DNA from: Vanilla planifolia
Taxonomy: Eukaryota > Streptophyta > Magnoliopsida > Asparagales > Orchidaceae
Assembly (NCBI GenBank): GCA_023846275.1
Contig: CM043875.1
Coordinates: 41,322,633 to 41,386,632 of the forward strand
Direction: 5' to 3'
DNA length: 64,000 nt
Shown piece after piece: positions 1 to 13,400 of this stretch. Within the stretch, counting starts at the first letter, position 1; each line of letters begins with the position of its first letter. Under the pieces are notes generated by a model. That model ran no database searches. It saw nothing but the letters and a program-made list of their open reading frames with translations, and was not told where the DNA came from. Made by a program: the position numbers and the translations under genes.

Positions 1-1497
1 ACATACAGAATCATGGTCTTATAATATTAATTCACATTGACAAAACCTATTTTAATGAGCATAAGTTAACTAAAGCAGGGCAATACCATGATATAATAAT
101 ATCGGGTTAATGCATTTTAAGTTGTTCAATCTTTTGAGTTAGCTTCTTATGTGGTTAGGTGCATTGTTGGCCATCTAATTTAATGGAAAAAATGCCTTCA
201 TTCTTCTTTGAGCTTGTATAATTAGCATCATTTGAGCCTTTAAAGCCATCCATTTTGAGCCATAAACTTCTTGTTTTTTTATGAGTGCTTTCTTCCCTTG
301 AAATGAGCTATTTTCTTTGGTGCATTCATCAAAAGTTTCTACTATAGTTTAAAGAGGGATGTGATGTCCTCTTAAGCTTATATGATCCACAAGGATGCAA
401 ATTTGGACACTGCTGAGTCAGTTGAAATGTTCCTATGGGGGCTAAATAAGTCAACTACACTAAGCTAAATAACCATCTCATTTGGCACTATAGTTTTAGT
501 CCAATGATCAAAATGGCCTCCTTTTAGGCTTTGAAAGCATCCTTTTAAGTAATGACTTCTTGAAATGTTTGTAAGTGCTTTCTCCCTTGAAATAGAGCTC
601 TCCTTATTAAAGCACATGCTCAAAGTTTTCAATGACAATTACAAGAGAATACAATGAAGCTATTATATATCTTATGTATCTCTAAATATCCTCCACTTGC
701 AAAGTTACCACAATTAATACCAAGCAATCTCTCTACTTGGTTGTGTGTTGTGCACTCCAAATTACCAAAAAAAAAAAGTATGATTATATTTTATTGTGTC
801 TTTGTTTTCCCCTAAGCCCTCTTTCATGTCCTATCACTTTCTCTCTTGTTCTACATCCTATTTGGTGGTAATCACCATGTTTTTGTTGCCCTATCAAAAT
901 CTAAACTCTTGTTTATTTATCAAAATCACTCATTATGTCACCATACCAACAAGATTTTCTTTTTCTTCATAGAATTTTCTAAGATAAATCATGTGCATTA
1001 TGATGGTGTGATTTTTTTTCTGAACAATACCTCACTATAGCAGTTTCTTCAACTCCTGAGAAATGGCATGTCACACAGTTATATGAATAAATGGAAGCAG
1101 GAAGTGTTCTTAATTGATGAAGTAAAGGAAGCAGTGAAATCAAAAGCATGACTAACAGATAGTTCCTCCATGAATAGAAGTATCAGCAAAGTGAACGCCA
1201 AGGAATTGCTTAGATATACCACTCCTTCATTGGTAAACCTGCTGTAAACAATATATTACACCACACAAATCTCTTTTGTCAAAAATATACTGAGTACCAA
1301 AATAAAACATTTATCAATTTAATTAACCCCAAAACAAAAGAAAACACGTAAGGCTGAATCAACAAGTTGAAGCTAAACACTCCATCAACACATCATTCAC
1401 ATTCAGCTGCTTGAAGAACAACCCCTCACCTTGTAATCATATTAATAATTTGTATACCTTTGCTTCTAAGCGATGATTCTTTCCACAATCTGTTGTA
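1..1497. other. Region 3' of the KNOX coding sequence: AT-rich, diverged two-copy repeat, no gene
   Basis: No coding sequence is recognisable. Segments 231-345 and 521-640 are diverged direct copies sharing blocks such as gtgctttct...cccttgaaat, with an offset of about 290 bp and roughly 70% identity by eye. The part nearest the KNOX stop should hold its 3' UTR; no clear poly(A) signal was fixed. Confidence 0.4.
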
Positions 1498-4400
1498 TTA
1501 ATGTTGTAATTTATCACCTGCATTCAAAATGTTTATCAGTTCAAGTAGGCAGTGGAGTGCTTGAAGATGACCAATTGCTGAAGCAAAGCATATAAAAAAG
1601 AAAAACCCAACCTTTTCCGCTTGCTCTTAGATGCAGTGGATGAAGAAGGATTGGTGTGCCAGTTTCGCTTCCTTTGGTTGATGAACCAGTTGTTGATCTG
1701 TTTTAGTTGCAAACCTGTCTCCTGAACTAGTTTTGCCTTGTCGTCCTCCTAGTTTAGAAGAAAGAATACCGGCAGTTCAGTCTGCTGTAAAACTGACATA
1801 TTTCTTCTACTGTTTTGCCTGTGATTGGATTAAGTAATCAAAAGGTACAAACCCTAAGTAACTAAATCTTCCAAATAGTGCTTTATGGATTTTGTTTTTA
1901 AATGACTTTAGGATGAAACCCAATTATTATGTGAAAAGGAATCGATTTACTCCTATTATGACTACTTAATTTGAGCTCATCTTGAATCACTCAAGCTCGC
2001 ATGAGAGGTTGTAGAACTCATAACCTTGCTTGGCTCTTTGATCTTAGTAAGAACAAGAACAGTACTATACTAAATGAGCCTAAGTTTTTAAATTGTAAAT
2101 AGACTTTGATCCGACTTCCAATAGGTATGAGGAAAGACATTTATTAATCTCAAAAACTTCTAATTCGTAGAAGAAATTTGTATTCCAGTTAATGCAAAGA
2201 GCCTTGTCAAACCTTTTAATTCATTTTGTTAGACATGCCTAATTAAACAGACCATGTTATTCCACAAAATAAAACAATAGGACTAAGGTGCACGCAGTAG
2301 CTAAGTCTATAAACAAGAGTTTGGGGCGGATTATAGAGAAGTTTTTACTTCTATTGCAAGATATGAAATGATCAAAATGGTGATTGCATTAACAACATAA
2401 TATTCATGGTCTATCTTCTGATAGAATATGAAATCGGCACTCTTGCATGAAGACCTCTAGGAGCAAGTCTTATTGAACAATCTCTTAACTGTGTGAAGCT
2501 TGGTGATTTTAGGAAAAATATCTTTATGAATATACATTATTTATTAAAATTGGTGATAAAAGAAAGATATTTGTTGTGTAATTCCATGTGAGTGGTCTTA
2601 TTATTACTAGAAATAATAGTGCCATAGTTAACAAATTTAAATTTTTTGTTATAATTGAATTTGATATATCTAACATGCATTACTTTTTTAATACTAAAGT
2701 GACAATTCATAATCGGAATTTTTATTTTTTAAAAGAAGTATGTACAATAACTTTTTAAGAAAATTATCCTTTGTGACAGAAGTATTTTTCTTCTTTTCCT
2801 TCTTTATTTGTTCCTAACCATATTAAGGCTTCCACTCAGATTGCGACTACTCTAAAAAAGGTCTACTGACAAGGACTCCATATAAGAATACCTCACAAAC
2901 AAATCATATTATTTTGTTATCAGAGAACTTTGATTCTATGTCGATGGCACTAACCAAAATGAAAGAAGTTGATGAGCAAGCCACAAAAGGAAATCAAGAT
3001 ATAGGGAAGCCTTTAGTCGAGGTGACTAGGCGGACTATAACACTATTAAGCTTAAGCATCGGTATCTCTATTAACTCAATAAGTGTAAGTTTTAATCAAG
3101 ATAATATTAAAATCTCAATCCCTTTTTATGATGAATTCAAAAGACAATTCGTTAAAAGAAAATATTTTTAATCTAAGAAATTCTAAATTAAATAATACTT
3201 CCAAAATGGTTAGAGATAAAGATGAAAATGACATCAATCTCACTTTTTCTACACATGACAATTGGCATGGTCCTTTCAAGATAGATGTCACACTTAAATT
3301 ATCAAATTATGATTGTACAATAAATGTAGAGAAATTAGATATTTGGTTGGAACGACTGAAGACATATTTCTCTCTGTATGATTACTTATCAGACAAAATG
3401 ACATATGCTTGACTTAAAATGATGAGTCATGTGTTAGCATAGTGAAATGCTCACCTAAAAAATGACACTGTTATAGAAGTGAAATAGAGTCAACTTAAAC
3501 AAGTAATTCAAGAAGAATTTTATCCCATAAATTATATGAAAGAAAGATGGAAAAAATAGCATAGTCTGTGATATTGATAAGGATAAATGGTGCAAATATA
3601 TACCACATAATTCTGACAACAAACCATAAGTTTGAGAATAGCTATTGAAGAAATGCATACATTATAAAAGTATGTTATAGGCATATATTATCCTATTGAA
3701 ATCGAATTATGCCTTTTTTCTATTCGTTCTTTTAAGCAAGCTAATACATTTACTATGACTATGAAAAGAAAAATAAATACAAAGAGATAAAACTTGAAAG
3801 ACAAAATATCAGGAGATTTGAGTATAAGTTTGAGAATTAGTAACAAAAGAATGAATATTCACCAACAAAGCTCATTAAGATTACAATATACAACAAAAAT
3901 CAGAAGTACTGTGATCACTACAATTAGACAAGATATGTACAAGATAAATGCTGGAACTTGCATCATAAACTTTTTCTAAAAAAGTTTAAAAATGACAAAG
4001 TACTTATTATAATGGAGATTGAAAATATACAACAGACTCCTTCACAAGTATGTGAAACTTTCTCTTATAGTAACTCTAAAGGAGATCACATAAAATGAAA
4101 GAAAAAAAAGAAATATTTATTATCTGATTATAAGTAAAGAAAGAGCTTACCAATGATATCATTGATACTGGAAACGAAAAAAACCTAATATTCAAAAGTC
4201 TAGTGAAAAGGCTAAATTTGGATACTATACCACATCAAATGCCTTATTATTTGGAGTGAATTCATAATAACTTCGAAAAGAGAGTTACAAAACAATGCAA
4301 CATGAAGTTTGCTATCACAAAAAAACTACATTAATCAGGTTATCTGTGTAGTATCTCTAGGCATCTGCCATATTATACTGAGAAATTTTTACTTGAGGGT

Positions 4401-7400
4401 TGAGATGTTGACTATTATCGACAAGCACAACAATATTGATTCACAAAGGATGAACAACATTTTCTTCTGGAAGGAGACAAAAAAGCATTCATAAAAGATG
4501 ATGTCAGTGCTGAACAATTGAAAAGGTTAACAAATACTTATCAAAACTTTGTGTTGCTAATAAAATTGAAGAAACAATTTTATGAGATAGATGAAAGTCT
4601 CATCCTTCCAAAGAAGACAACTAAACATCAGTATAACAAAAAAAATTCAATGGGACTTGAATTTCAAAATTAAATGATTTATGATTAGGAGATCACTTCC
4701 AAGTTCACTTAATCTAAAATATTGGGAAATAAAACAAGAAAAGAGATTGAAGAATAGTCTAGAAAAAAAATTAGAGAGAATTTAGAAATATTGCGAGGAC
4801 TTTTGAAAAAAACGTTTTATGGAATGAGTTCTGGGAATCAAAACTTTGTAAAATTTAGAGATCCTTCGTAGGGAATTTTTTTGAAAAAATTATCTATTGT
4901 GACAAAAGTACTCTTCTTCTGCTCCTTCTTCCTTTGCTCTTAGCCATATTCATGCTTTCACTTCCAACTGCTATTACTATAAAAAATGTCTACTAACGAT
5001 GACTCGAGTCGAGAACACCTTGCAGACATATCATTAATGATTATTTTTTGAAGAAAGGATTTAGAAAAAATATCTTTATGAATATACATTATTTATTAAA
5101 ATTTGTGAAAAAAGAAAGATATTTGTTGTCTAATTTTATGTTGGTGATCTTAATTAGAAATGATATTTGACAAATTTAAAATTTTTTTATCTTCAAATTT
5201 GATATGTCTGATCTTAGAAAGATGTATTACGTTTTGAGCACTGAAGTGGTACAATTTTTATATTTGAATTTTTATTTTTCAAAAGAAGTATGTGGAGAAA
5301 ATTTTGGACAAGTTTCAAATGAAAAAAATGCAACTTTGTTAGCACACTTACTAAAGTGGGTTTGAAACTTGTTTGAGATCTTGAAAGAAGGAAGATTGAT
5401 AACTCTCTTTACAAACAAATTAAGGGAGCTTTTATTTGATAGTTATAAGACTTAACATGATGCATAATATAAGTCTTATTAAGAGATACATGGAATGCCC
5501 AAAGAAGATAACATATTTTAGTTACAAAAAGAATCTTTCAATATTTGTATGGCACAACTTGTTGTGGACTCTTCTACAAGAAAGGCGAAATATCTAACTT
5601 TTTCGACTTTATAGAAAGTGATTATGTTGGAGACCAAGATAATATAAAAGCACATTATGGTATGCTTTCATATTGGGTTATGGAACTATTTGACTGCTAT
5701 CAAAGAAGCAAACCATTGTCACATTTTCAACCACTAAAACTGAGCTTGTTGTTGCAATGGTTGAGGAAGATTCTAGAAGAGTTTCATTTCATATAAGGAC
5801 TGACTCTAATTTATTGTGATGATAATTCAATGATTAAGCTCTTATAGAATCTTGCATTTTATGTAAGAAAGAAATATATAAATATAAAATATCACTTCTT
5901 ATGAGACCACACTAAGGATGGATATATTGATCTTGTTTATTGGTAAAGTGAAGATCACATTACTGGCATATTGACCAAATCCTTCTAATTGCCTACATTT
6001 TAGAAACTAAGAGAGCTACTTGGTGTATGATCTTCAAAAGATGTAGTTTAAAGGATGTCTATTAAACTAAATATTTGAAGATTTTTTAGTTTAAGGAAAA
6101 GAATGTAGGGTTAAGTTATATTCATTTGACTAAGTATTGTTTTCAAATGATAGTTTGTTCAATTGACCAAGTCTTAGGGTACTTAATTAGTTGTTGAGTA
6201 GTGACTATATTATATTAGAAGTTAGTAAATAATTGGCACATGCTCTATATAAAGAATATGTAATCTTTTGAATTGTTGTGTGAAATAAATACTAATTTCC
6301 TCCAACAATCAAATCAAATATTAACATATTTAAATAATGTTATAATAGCATAGTAATATCACAAAACTAAGCAATGGTACTACATCACAAATTGGAACAA
6401 ACCTAAAATAAGCATAGATATAATTTTGCTCACCGTTGGATAAGGCCACTTCGAATGGGATTGCCACCATGCCTTCAAAGTAGAGGTGGTATCACCTGGG
6501 AGCTTTCCTGCTCTTCTCTTACGCAGTATTTCCTCTCTTATATCCACAATCTTGTCTTTGTATCCCTGAAAGATAAAAAACACAGGTCAACAAACAATTA
6601 TAATCTAAATGAAAGTTATTAAGGTATCTACCTGCTTCAATTCGTGCTTCAGCTCTTGCCTAACGCGCTCCATCAAGGATCGTTCACTCTCGGTTGGTAC
6701 GAGGGGTCCAAAACCCATGTCAGGACCATCCAAGCCTCCATCGTAGAAGTTTGCTTCACTGTCTTCTTGCTCATCATCATCATCTGACATGGTTGCACCA
6801 GTTCCTTCACCAGGGGATACACCTGCCATTATTACATTTTGAAGTAAATGAAGACTTCAAACCAAAAAGAAGAGGCCAGTCCAAATGGATGCTTCTAATA
6901 AAAAAAACTCAAAGAAAAGAGAAGGACAGGATACATAAGTTCCTGCCAAAAATGGATTTCAAGGTCTGCTATAAAGTTTCAAAGAAACCTAAATGGCAAG
7001 AAGAAAATACAATTTAGAACTTCCAACAAGGCAATGTTTTTTGGATTATTATAGTTTAAGGAGTAAAGCTTCATGAATTTTACACTTTTCCTGTTATTTT
7101 TAATTTAAGGTTGATTCATATGTATTTTTTTAGAGAAAGGAGAAATGAAAAAGTTTGAGGGTACTTTGGATAATCAATAACCGAAGACTTCAGCAATAAA
7201 AGTAGAAAATCAGCCAAACTTGATCGAAGTTTAAGAAGCTTGATAGTTGAAGTACAATAACCCATACAAAAACTCCTAAATTCTTAATTCCTCGTATAAA
7301 GTATAAAAAATACTACAAATTGTTATTTGGGTGTGCATGGATCACTTAGATGACATTTTTAATGGTTCTCTAATCAAACAAAACCAAACTTCAAAAGGCT

Positions 7401-10400
7401 AAATAAAATATAGTACATTCAAAATGGAACATAACTGAATTAAACTATAGGATTTACTGGGTTACTTTTCCCTTTAATAAAACAACTTATAATGTGATAA
7501 TAAAAAATTCACTACAAACCCAAAGCAGAACTAGGACGTCTTTGTTAGCAACATATTTTGATGTTTTATTTGGGACAAAGTAATAGATAAAAAAAAGATA
7601 ACACTCAAATTAGCTCTTTGTCTGGGAAAACTTCTTTGAGATGTGCTTCAAAATGTGGCATGATATTGGTCCCTCCTTCCACGTGAAGTGTTGTGATGTT
7701 TTAGGATAAGAATCTGACTTCAATTTTGTATAATCTAAGAGGTTATTTGTATATTAGATTACTTTCCAGCATCTTTTAGAAAGTTTAGGATTACAATTTC
7801 ACCAGCAATAAAATGAAGATGCTCCAAGTGGTTACAATTGTGCAACAGAATTTGGTTTTGGTTTATAGGTTGATTACAACTAAATATGTTGGTTTTTATT
7901 ATCAACGAGAGCATCTTAACACTTGAGGATGGCAAACAAGTTGGGTAATATTCCGAAGCTATGAGATCAATTAAATAATTATTTTTAATTATTTAATTTA
8001 TTCAACATAAAATTTAACAAAATTATAATGATCACAATTTGAGTTGAATGAGGAAATTTTAACTTCCTTAGAAAGAACCAAATATATTATTTCACAATTT
8101 TAATTTTTATATTATTCATAAATTTTGTATTCTTGATCAAATTGAGGTACAACCTTTAAAATTATGGAGAATAACCATAAATATAGAAGGGCAAATTATT
8201 TAAAATCAATAGTATCAATATTGTAAAAATAGAATGTGGCTCAATCTTAAGATTAGAGAGTAAAACTTAATAAGAAAAATAATATTTTAAACAAATGTTT
8301 AAAATTAAAAAAATTATTAAACTATCAAATGATATAAAAAAAATTACAAAATTGATTTGAAATCTAAGGCTCATGGATGAGCTCGTTTTAAAATTCATTT
8401 AATAAATTTTAGAAATTGTCTAGATTGAATAACACAAAAAATATAAATTATTATAAGATATTAATTAACTTATTATTATTATTATTATTATTTTAACCAA
8501 CCCTAAATCTTAACCACAAGAGAGATATAGTTGCTCGGATTGGTCCCTAACATATGTGCAAGTGTGAAAATTCATGAAGGGAATAAAAGAAGTGCAACAG
8601 TCCCTCCAGGGGAAGGAAACGTTGAGCAGCCTTGTGAAAAAGAAAGGAGTTGGATATACGAAGAAATTTTGGAGAAAACTATGAAAACAAGGGAAAAAGG
8701 AACCTAATATTTATCCATTATCAGATATCATAAAGTATGAAGACTATGTAATTCATTGTACATTTGATTTCTTTTTGTTGTGCTGTAAATTATGTCTTAT
8801 TTTTATTTCTATGGTTGAAATTCTTGGATAGGTTCATTTTATTTGGTCTTTTTTTTGCAATATAATCCATTATGATTATATGATGCGTTATTATATTGCA
8901 CAAGAATCACATGTATTGCACGGTACATGCAACAAAAAAAAATCATGATTGTAATAAAAAAAGAACAAAATGGTTTTCTAAGAAAGCATGTTTTTTGAAC
9001 GATTATGGTAAAAAATTCTAATAAAAAAGACGAGTCATAAAGGATACTAGTTCAAGTCAAGGAGTCTCATAAAAGCTGTAACTTAAGCCAGATAGAATCT
9101 GTAAAATGTAATTAGAGATGAGAGAATTGAATTGATTAGCTTAAATATTGGTGATATAGGCTTGGAATCATATGGAATGAGTTCTAGGATTGAAAATGAT
9201 CAAGTGATCAATTAGAAATAAAATAAAGAAATAAAAAGATAAAAATGGTTAAAAAATAAAGGTTCAAAAAATTGCATGTTGCATATACATTAGTCACTAG
9301 TTTTATCATAACAATGCTTATTTTTCATTCCTTTCATATAAATATGTTATAGGCTCAATATGCGACATTATCTAATTTTGTATTGACTTATATGCATTAC
9401 TACATAGATTTCTTTATTGAGCATGTTATTGTTGACTAAACTTGGGTAAATCAAATGCACATTACGAGATTCCAAGGAAGCAATAAGTGAAGATAATACT
9501 ATTAAGATCATAGCTTGGATTACATTTGCAAAGTAATGTAAAAAGATTAGAACCTTTGGTTTTATAATAAGTGTTAGCACAATGCAAATCCTGGTATTTA
9601 TTTCTTTTTTTATTCCATCGTAATAGTTATAATAAATTGGCTTGTCTTATTTCAACGAAAACTTAATAGTTTGGTTTACTAGCAATGACTATGATTTTTA
9701 GTTCTCTAAAAATTACCTGATTATATATTTTAAAAGAAAGAAAATATTTATGCCACAATATATTTATTTAATAAAGTTTAAAGTAAGAAATAAAATAGCT
9801 GAGATGACACATGAGCACCACAAGATGATATCAAAGTGATATCATCCAATCTGGTAATCCAATAAATGAATAAATGATTTAGATGGCGATATGGCTATTA
9901 CAAGTTGTTTATGGTGTCGTGAAGTGGTCTATGAATGCTTTCATATCCAATGCACTCACTTTTAGAAAGCTTGTATTATCAATGTAGGATGATTTTGATG
10001 ATGTTGGGCATGGTCGATGAAAACATGGCAATGTCAAAGTTTGATAGATAATGTTGATGACACAAGTAGAATGACACATCCATGCATGAGAGCTTCAAGT
10101 ATTTCTAGAAATTTCATATTTCACAAGTGTTTCGAGCTTTAAGAGAGCCAAAGGTACATCAAAAGAGTTTCATAATGTCAATTTAGATTTCTACAAACCT
10201 TTTTTCTAAAAACTAATTATGGCCCATATATAACAAACTAAAAGTGACTAACTATAACATAATGGTTCTTATCTAGAATCATATAAAAAATATTTTGAAT
10301 GGATGTACCCCTATCTTATAATATACATCAAAAGAAACCCCACTTGCCACCAAAATCACTACCAATCAATGTTCTTATATACATGTGAAAACATAAAGCT

Positions 10401-13400
10401 ATAAAAAAAAGACAATGTGCATTATTTTCAAAGCAATCTCACCAAAATGGGTGCCCTTAAAGCTCCAATGGATGATAACAATCATTAAAATAAAGTTGAT
10501 CTCAAGATAGACACTTATATGCAACAGGGGTTACCTTTTAGACACCTCTCAATTGCTTAAACAACATGAGAGTGGATTCACCTCCCAAACACTAAGAGAA
10601 TCCTATTATAGTTAGATATAATCCATAACTTATCTAGCGCCTATCACTTTTGTGACAACTTGGTCTTATTATGTCAAAATATTATCCCCTTAGTCATCCT
10701 ATCTCGACCCAAATAATTTTTGTCTCCAAAAGATGTCTCGACATCTTAGAATTATAATATTATATATAAAGCTCAGAATCATCTTTTCATAGCCTATGTT
10801 GAACTATTTATTCTTATATCCCTCAACCTAAAAGTTTGTTAAGAGCAGTTCTTTGTTCCATAATTTTTTCTTGATAACATCACAAACTGATCACTCCTTA
10901 CCTTTTTTAGTCTTATGTGTTATAACTCCACTCATTTAAAGTAGATCATCAAAGTCAAACTTAATCAATCCTATAACAAAGGGAACCCAAGAAGATGAAA
11001 AGGGGTAAAATTAGCCATCAAGACCCATATGATTTTAGATCTCTAGATTAATAGAGAATTTAAGGCAACACAAGTCAATCTAAATGAATACTTTAGGTGA
11101 TGGGATTAGCTTCCAATGATATCAATAATTGCACGTTAGCAAGATAAGATTTAAGGAAATTGTGAGGACCAAGGGGAGATGGTTACTTCTGTCTCTTATG
11201 ACAATAATTGCAACAGAGTGTACAAGGTCGATAGGATTCTTAGGTTAAGAAACAACCTTAAGAAAGGCCAACAAAGAGGAATGCACCACCCATGGGTAGC
11301 TGAATTGCATTATAAAAAGTTTCAAACCACCTTAGAGGAGCCATTGAAAATATTGCTTTGCGAATTGTCGAGGAAATGTGGCATCATTCTTTTGCACCAT
11401 GTTTATGAGATAACTCTTGAATTTTCAACATAAGCTAGTTGTCCAAAATTACCCTTTAAGATGGAAATCACATGTCGCTTATGCTCTCGAAGACTTGCAA
11501 GAAGGCATTATTAGGGTTTTGTGTTCACAAGAGAGTCATTGAATATGAATGTAGCTAAGGCATCCAAGCAATCTCACTGCAAGCAAAATTATGTAAGGGT
11601 ACATACCACATTAGCTTTTGCTAATGATAGGAATAAATATATTAAGTGCATGATGTGCACAACAATGATTAGGACAACCAATAATGACATCATATAAATA
11701 CTATTCATGGACCATTGGAAAAATAAAGATAAAAATTTTCTATTATATTACCATCATATCCTTTTTTTTCTATTCTTTTGCCCTTTGCCCTCTTGGATTC
11801 TTCTCTTGCTAAATTCCATTGATTGCTCTTCTTCTTGTTCTCTACTTTATTAATTTTATCATAGATGATGAAGTTTCTACATAGTAACCTTGAGACTTAT
11901 GTTGCTCCAATGAGTGGCTTCATCATGAAACCATTGGTGCAAGATCTACAATGAAAAATGATTAGTGCCAAAATTTGTATACTTGGTAGCAAGTATTCTC
12001 ATATAGAATATATGCTAAATCATAAGTTATTTTTAGTTTATTTAGCTAGGTATTCTAAAATCCATGTAACCAGGTCATTGGGTCACAAGCTAGAAGAGAT
12101 TGTCTCTTATTGCAACAAGGAGATAGAAGTAATATTAAAAAAATCCCTCAATGCAATTCCCAACACAAGCCAAAATGACAAATCTCTATGGGCCTTTTGT
12201 TTAGATGACAAGTGTAGGAAAGAAATTAATGACTGATATGACTTAGCCTGTTCCTAAGAGGTACAAAACGAAGAAAGTCCAGGAGTTAAATGTTGAAAGC
12301 AATTTACCAATAGAAAGAAAGTGAATTACACGTGTTGCTCATAGATGTAGTTTCAATAAATGTCGCATAGACATACCAGTCAAACTTTGTAACGATTGCT
12401 CCAGCTCCCAGCAAGCCATGACTGCTTCCATTGCATGCACACGAACATGCTGTTGCAATTGTTCTTTAAAGGAACAGAGTAACAATACATAGTGTGTCTG
12501 GACAAATTGAAAAATCCTAAATTAGAGCTACGTTCATTATTAGCTTACAACAGTTGCTGCAATGAGAGACAATCGAATTGCTTAGAAAGTGCTGAAACAT
12601 ACAAGGCACGTTTTTTCTCACTTCATGAGCACGGTGGTGTGCTCAGTAAATATAAGAATATTAACATCAATTACTTGGGCATCATCGTGAGTAGCCAAAA
12701 ATACAAAATTTATTAATTAAACAACATAACAGTCCATCAGTCATAATTCTCAAGGCTTCGTTTTAGAAAAAGATAGTTGTACACATAACAGAAGTCTACC
12801 ATCTGTTTATGAAGCAGAAGTGAATGACATTATATGCAAACAGTCAAAACAAACCATCAAACCAAGATTCTATGACGTCTGTATCTTTAGCAGTAAGGAC
12901 TAAACTGAACAAAATGATAATCTCTTCAAGAAATAGGAGGGTCCTAATTGTATTCACTCAATCATGACATGTGAGAAACAATATACTAGTATATACGTGT
13001 GTTAAATCAAAAAAATGACTTAGGTAATCACTCAGTTTCATATGAAAATAATCCAAATAATTGAAAAGATGAGAAAAATAGAATAAGATATGAACTATAA
13101 TATTTTATTATAAATATCTTATGAATAATAAAAAACATAATTATTTTCTTTTAATCATAAGTACATAATTTTCTGTCTCTTCTCATCACTTTCAAATTTT
13201 ATGAATAATTGATTATTTGAAAATCATTTTTATTAAAAGATAAATTTGAAAATAAATTATCCAATGAAATATTAATATATCAAATTTTTTAAGTTCAAAT
13301 TAATATTAAAAAATCCTAATATTTTAATAATATGACATCTTAAAAACCTACCTACCCTCCATTGAAGAAGTCCCCACTTTACAAGAAGAAAAATGAAAAA

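Larger units (their letters stand above)
2511..5300 (+). mobile_element. Ty3/gypsy-like retroelement fossil in KNOX intron 4
   Basis: Translated fragments at about 2.9-3.7 kb resemble a gypsy-type Gag, and a patch near 4.15-4.5 kb resembles the aspartic protease region. The element is broken many times and shows no reverse transcriptase. It is bounded by repeated segments: 2511-2745 matches 5063-5295, and 2761-2895 matches 4886-5030. The order is swapped between the two sides. Divergence between copies, judged by eye at about 15-25%, suggests an old insertion. It lies antisense to the host gene. Confidence 0.6.
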
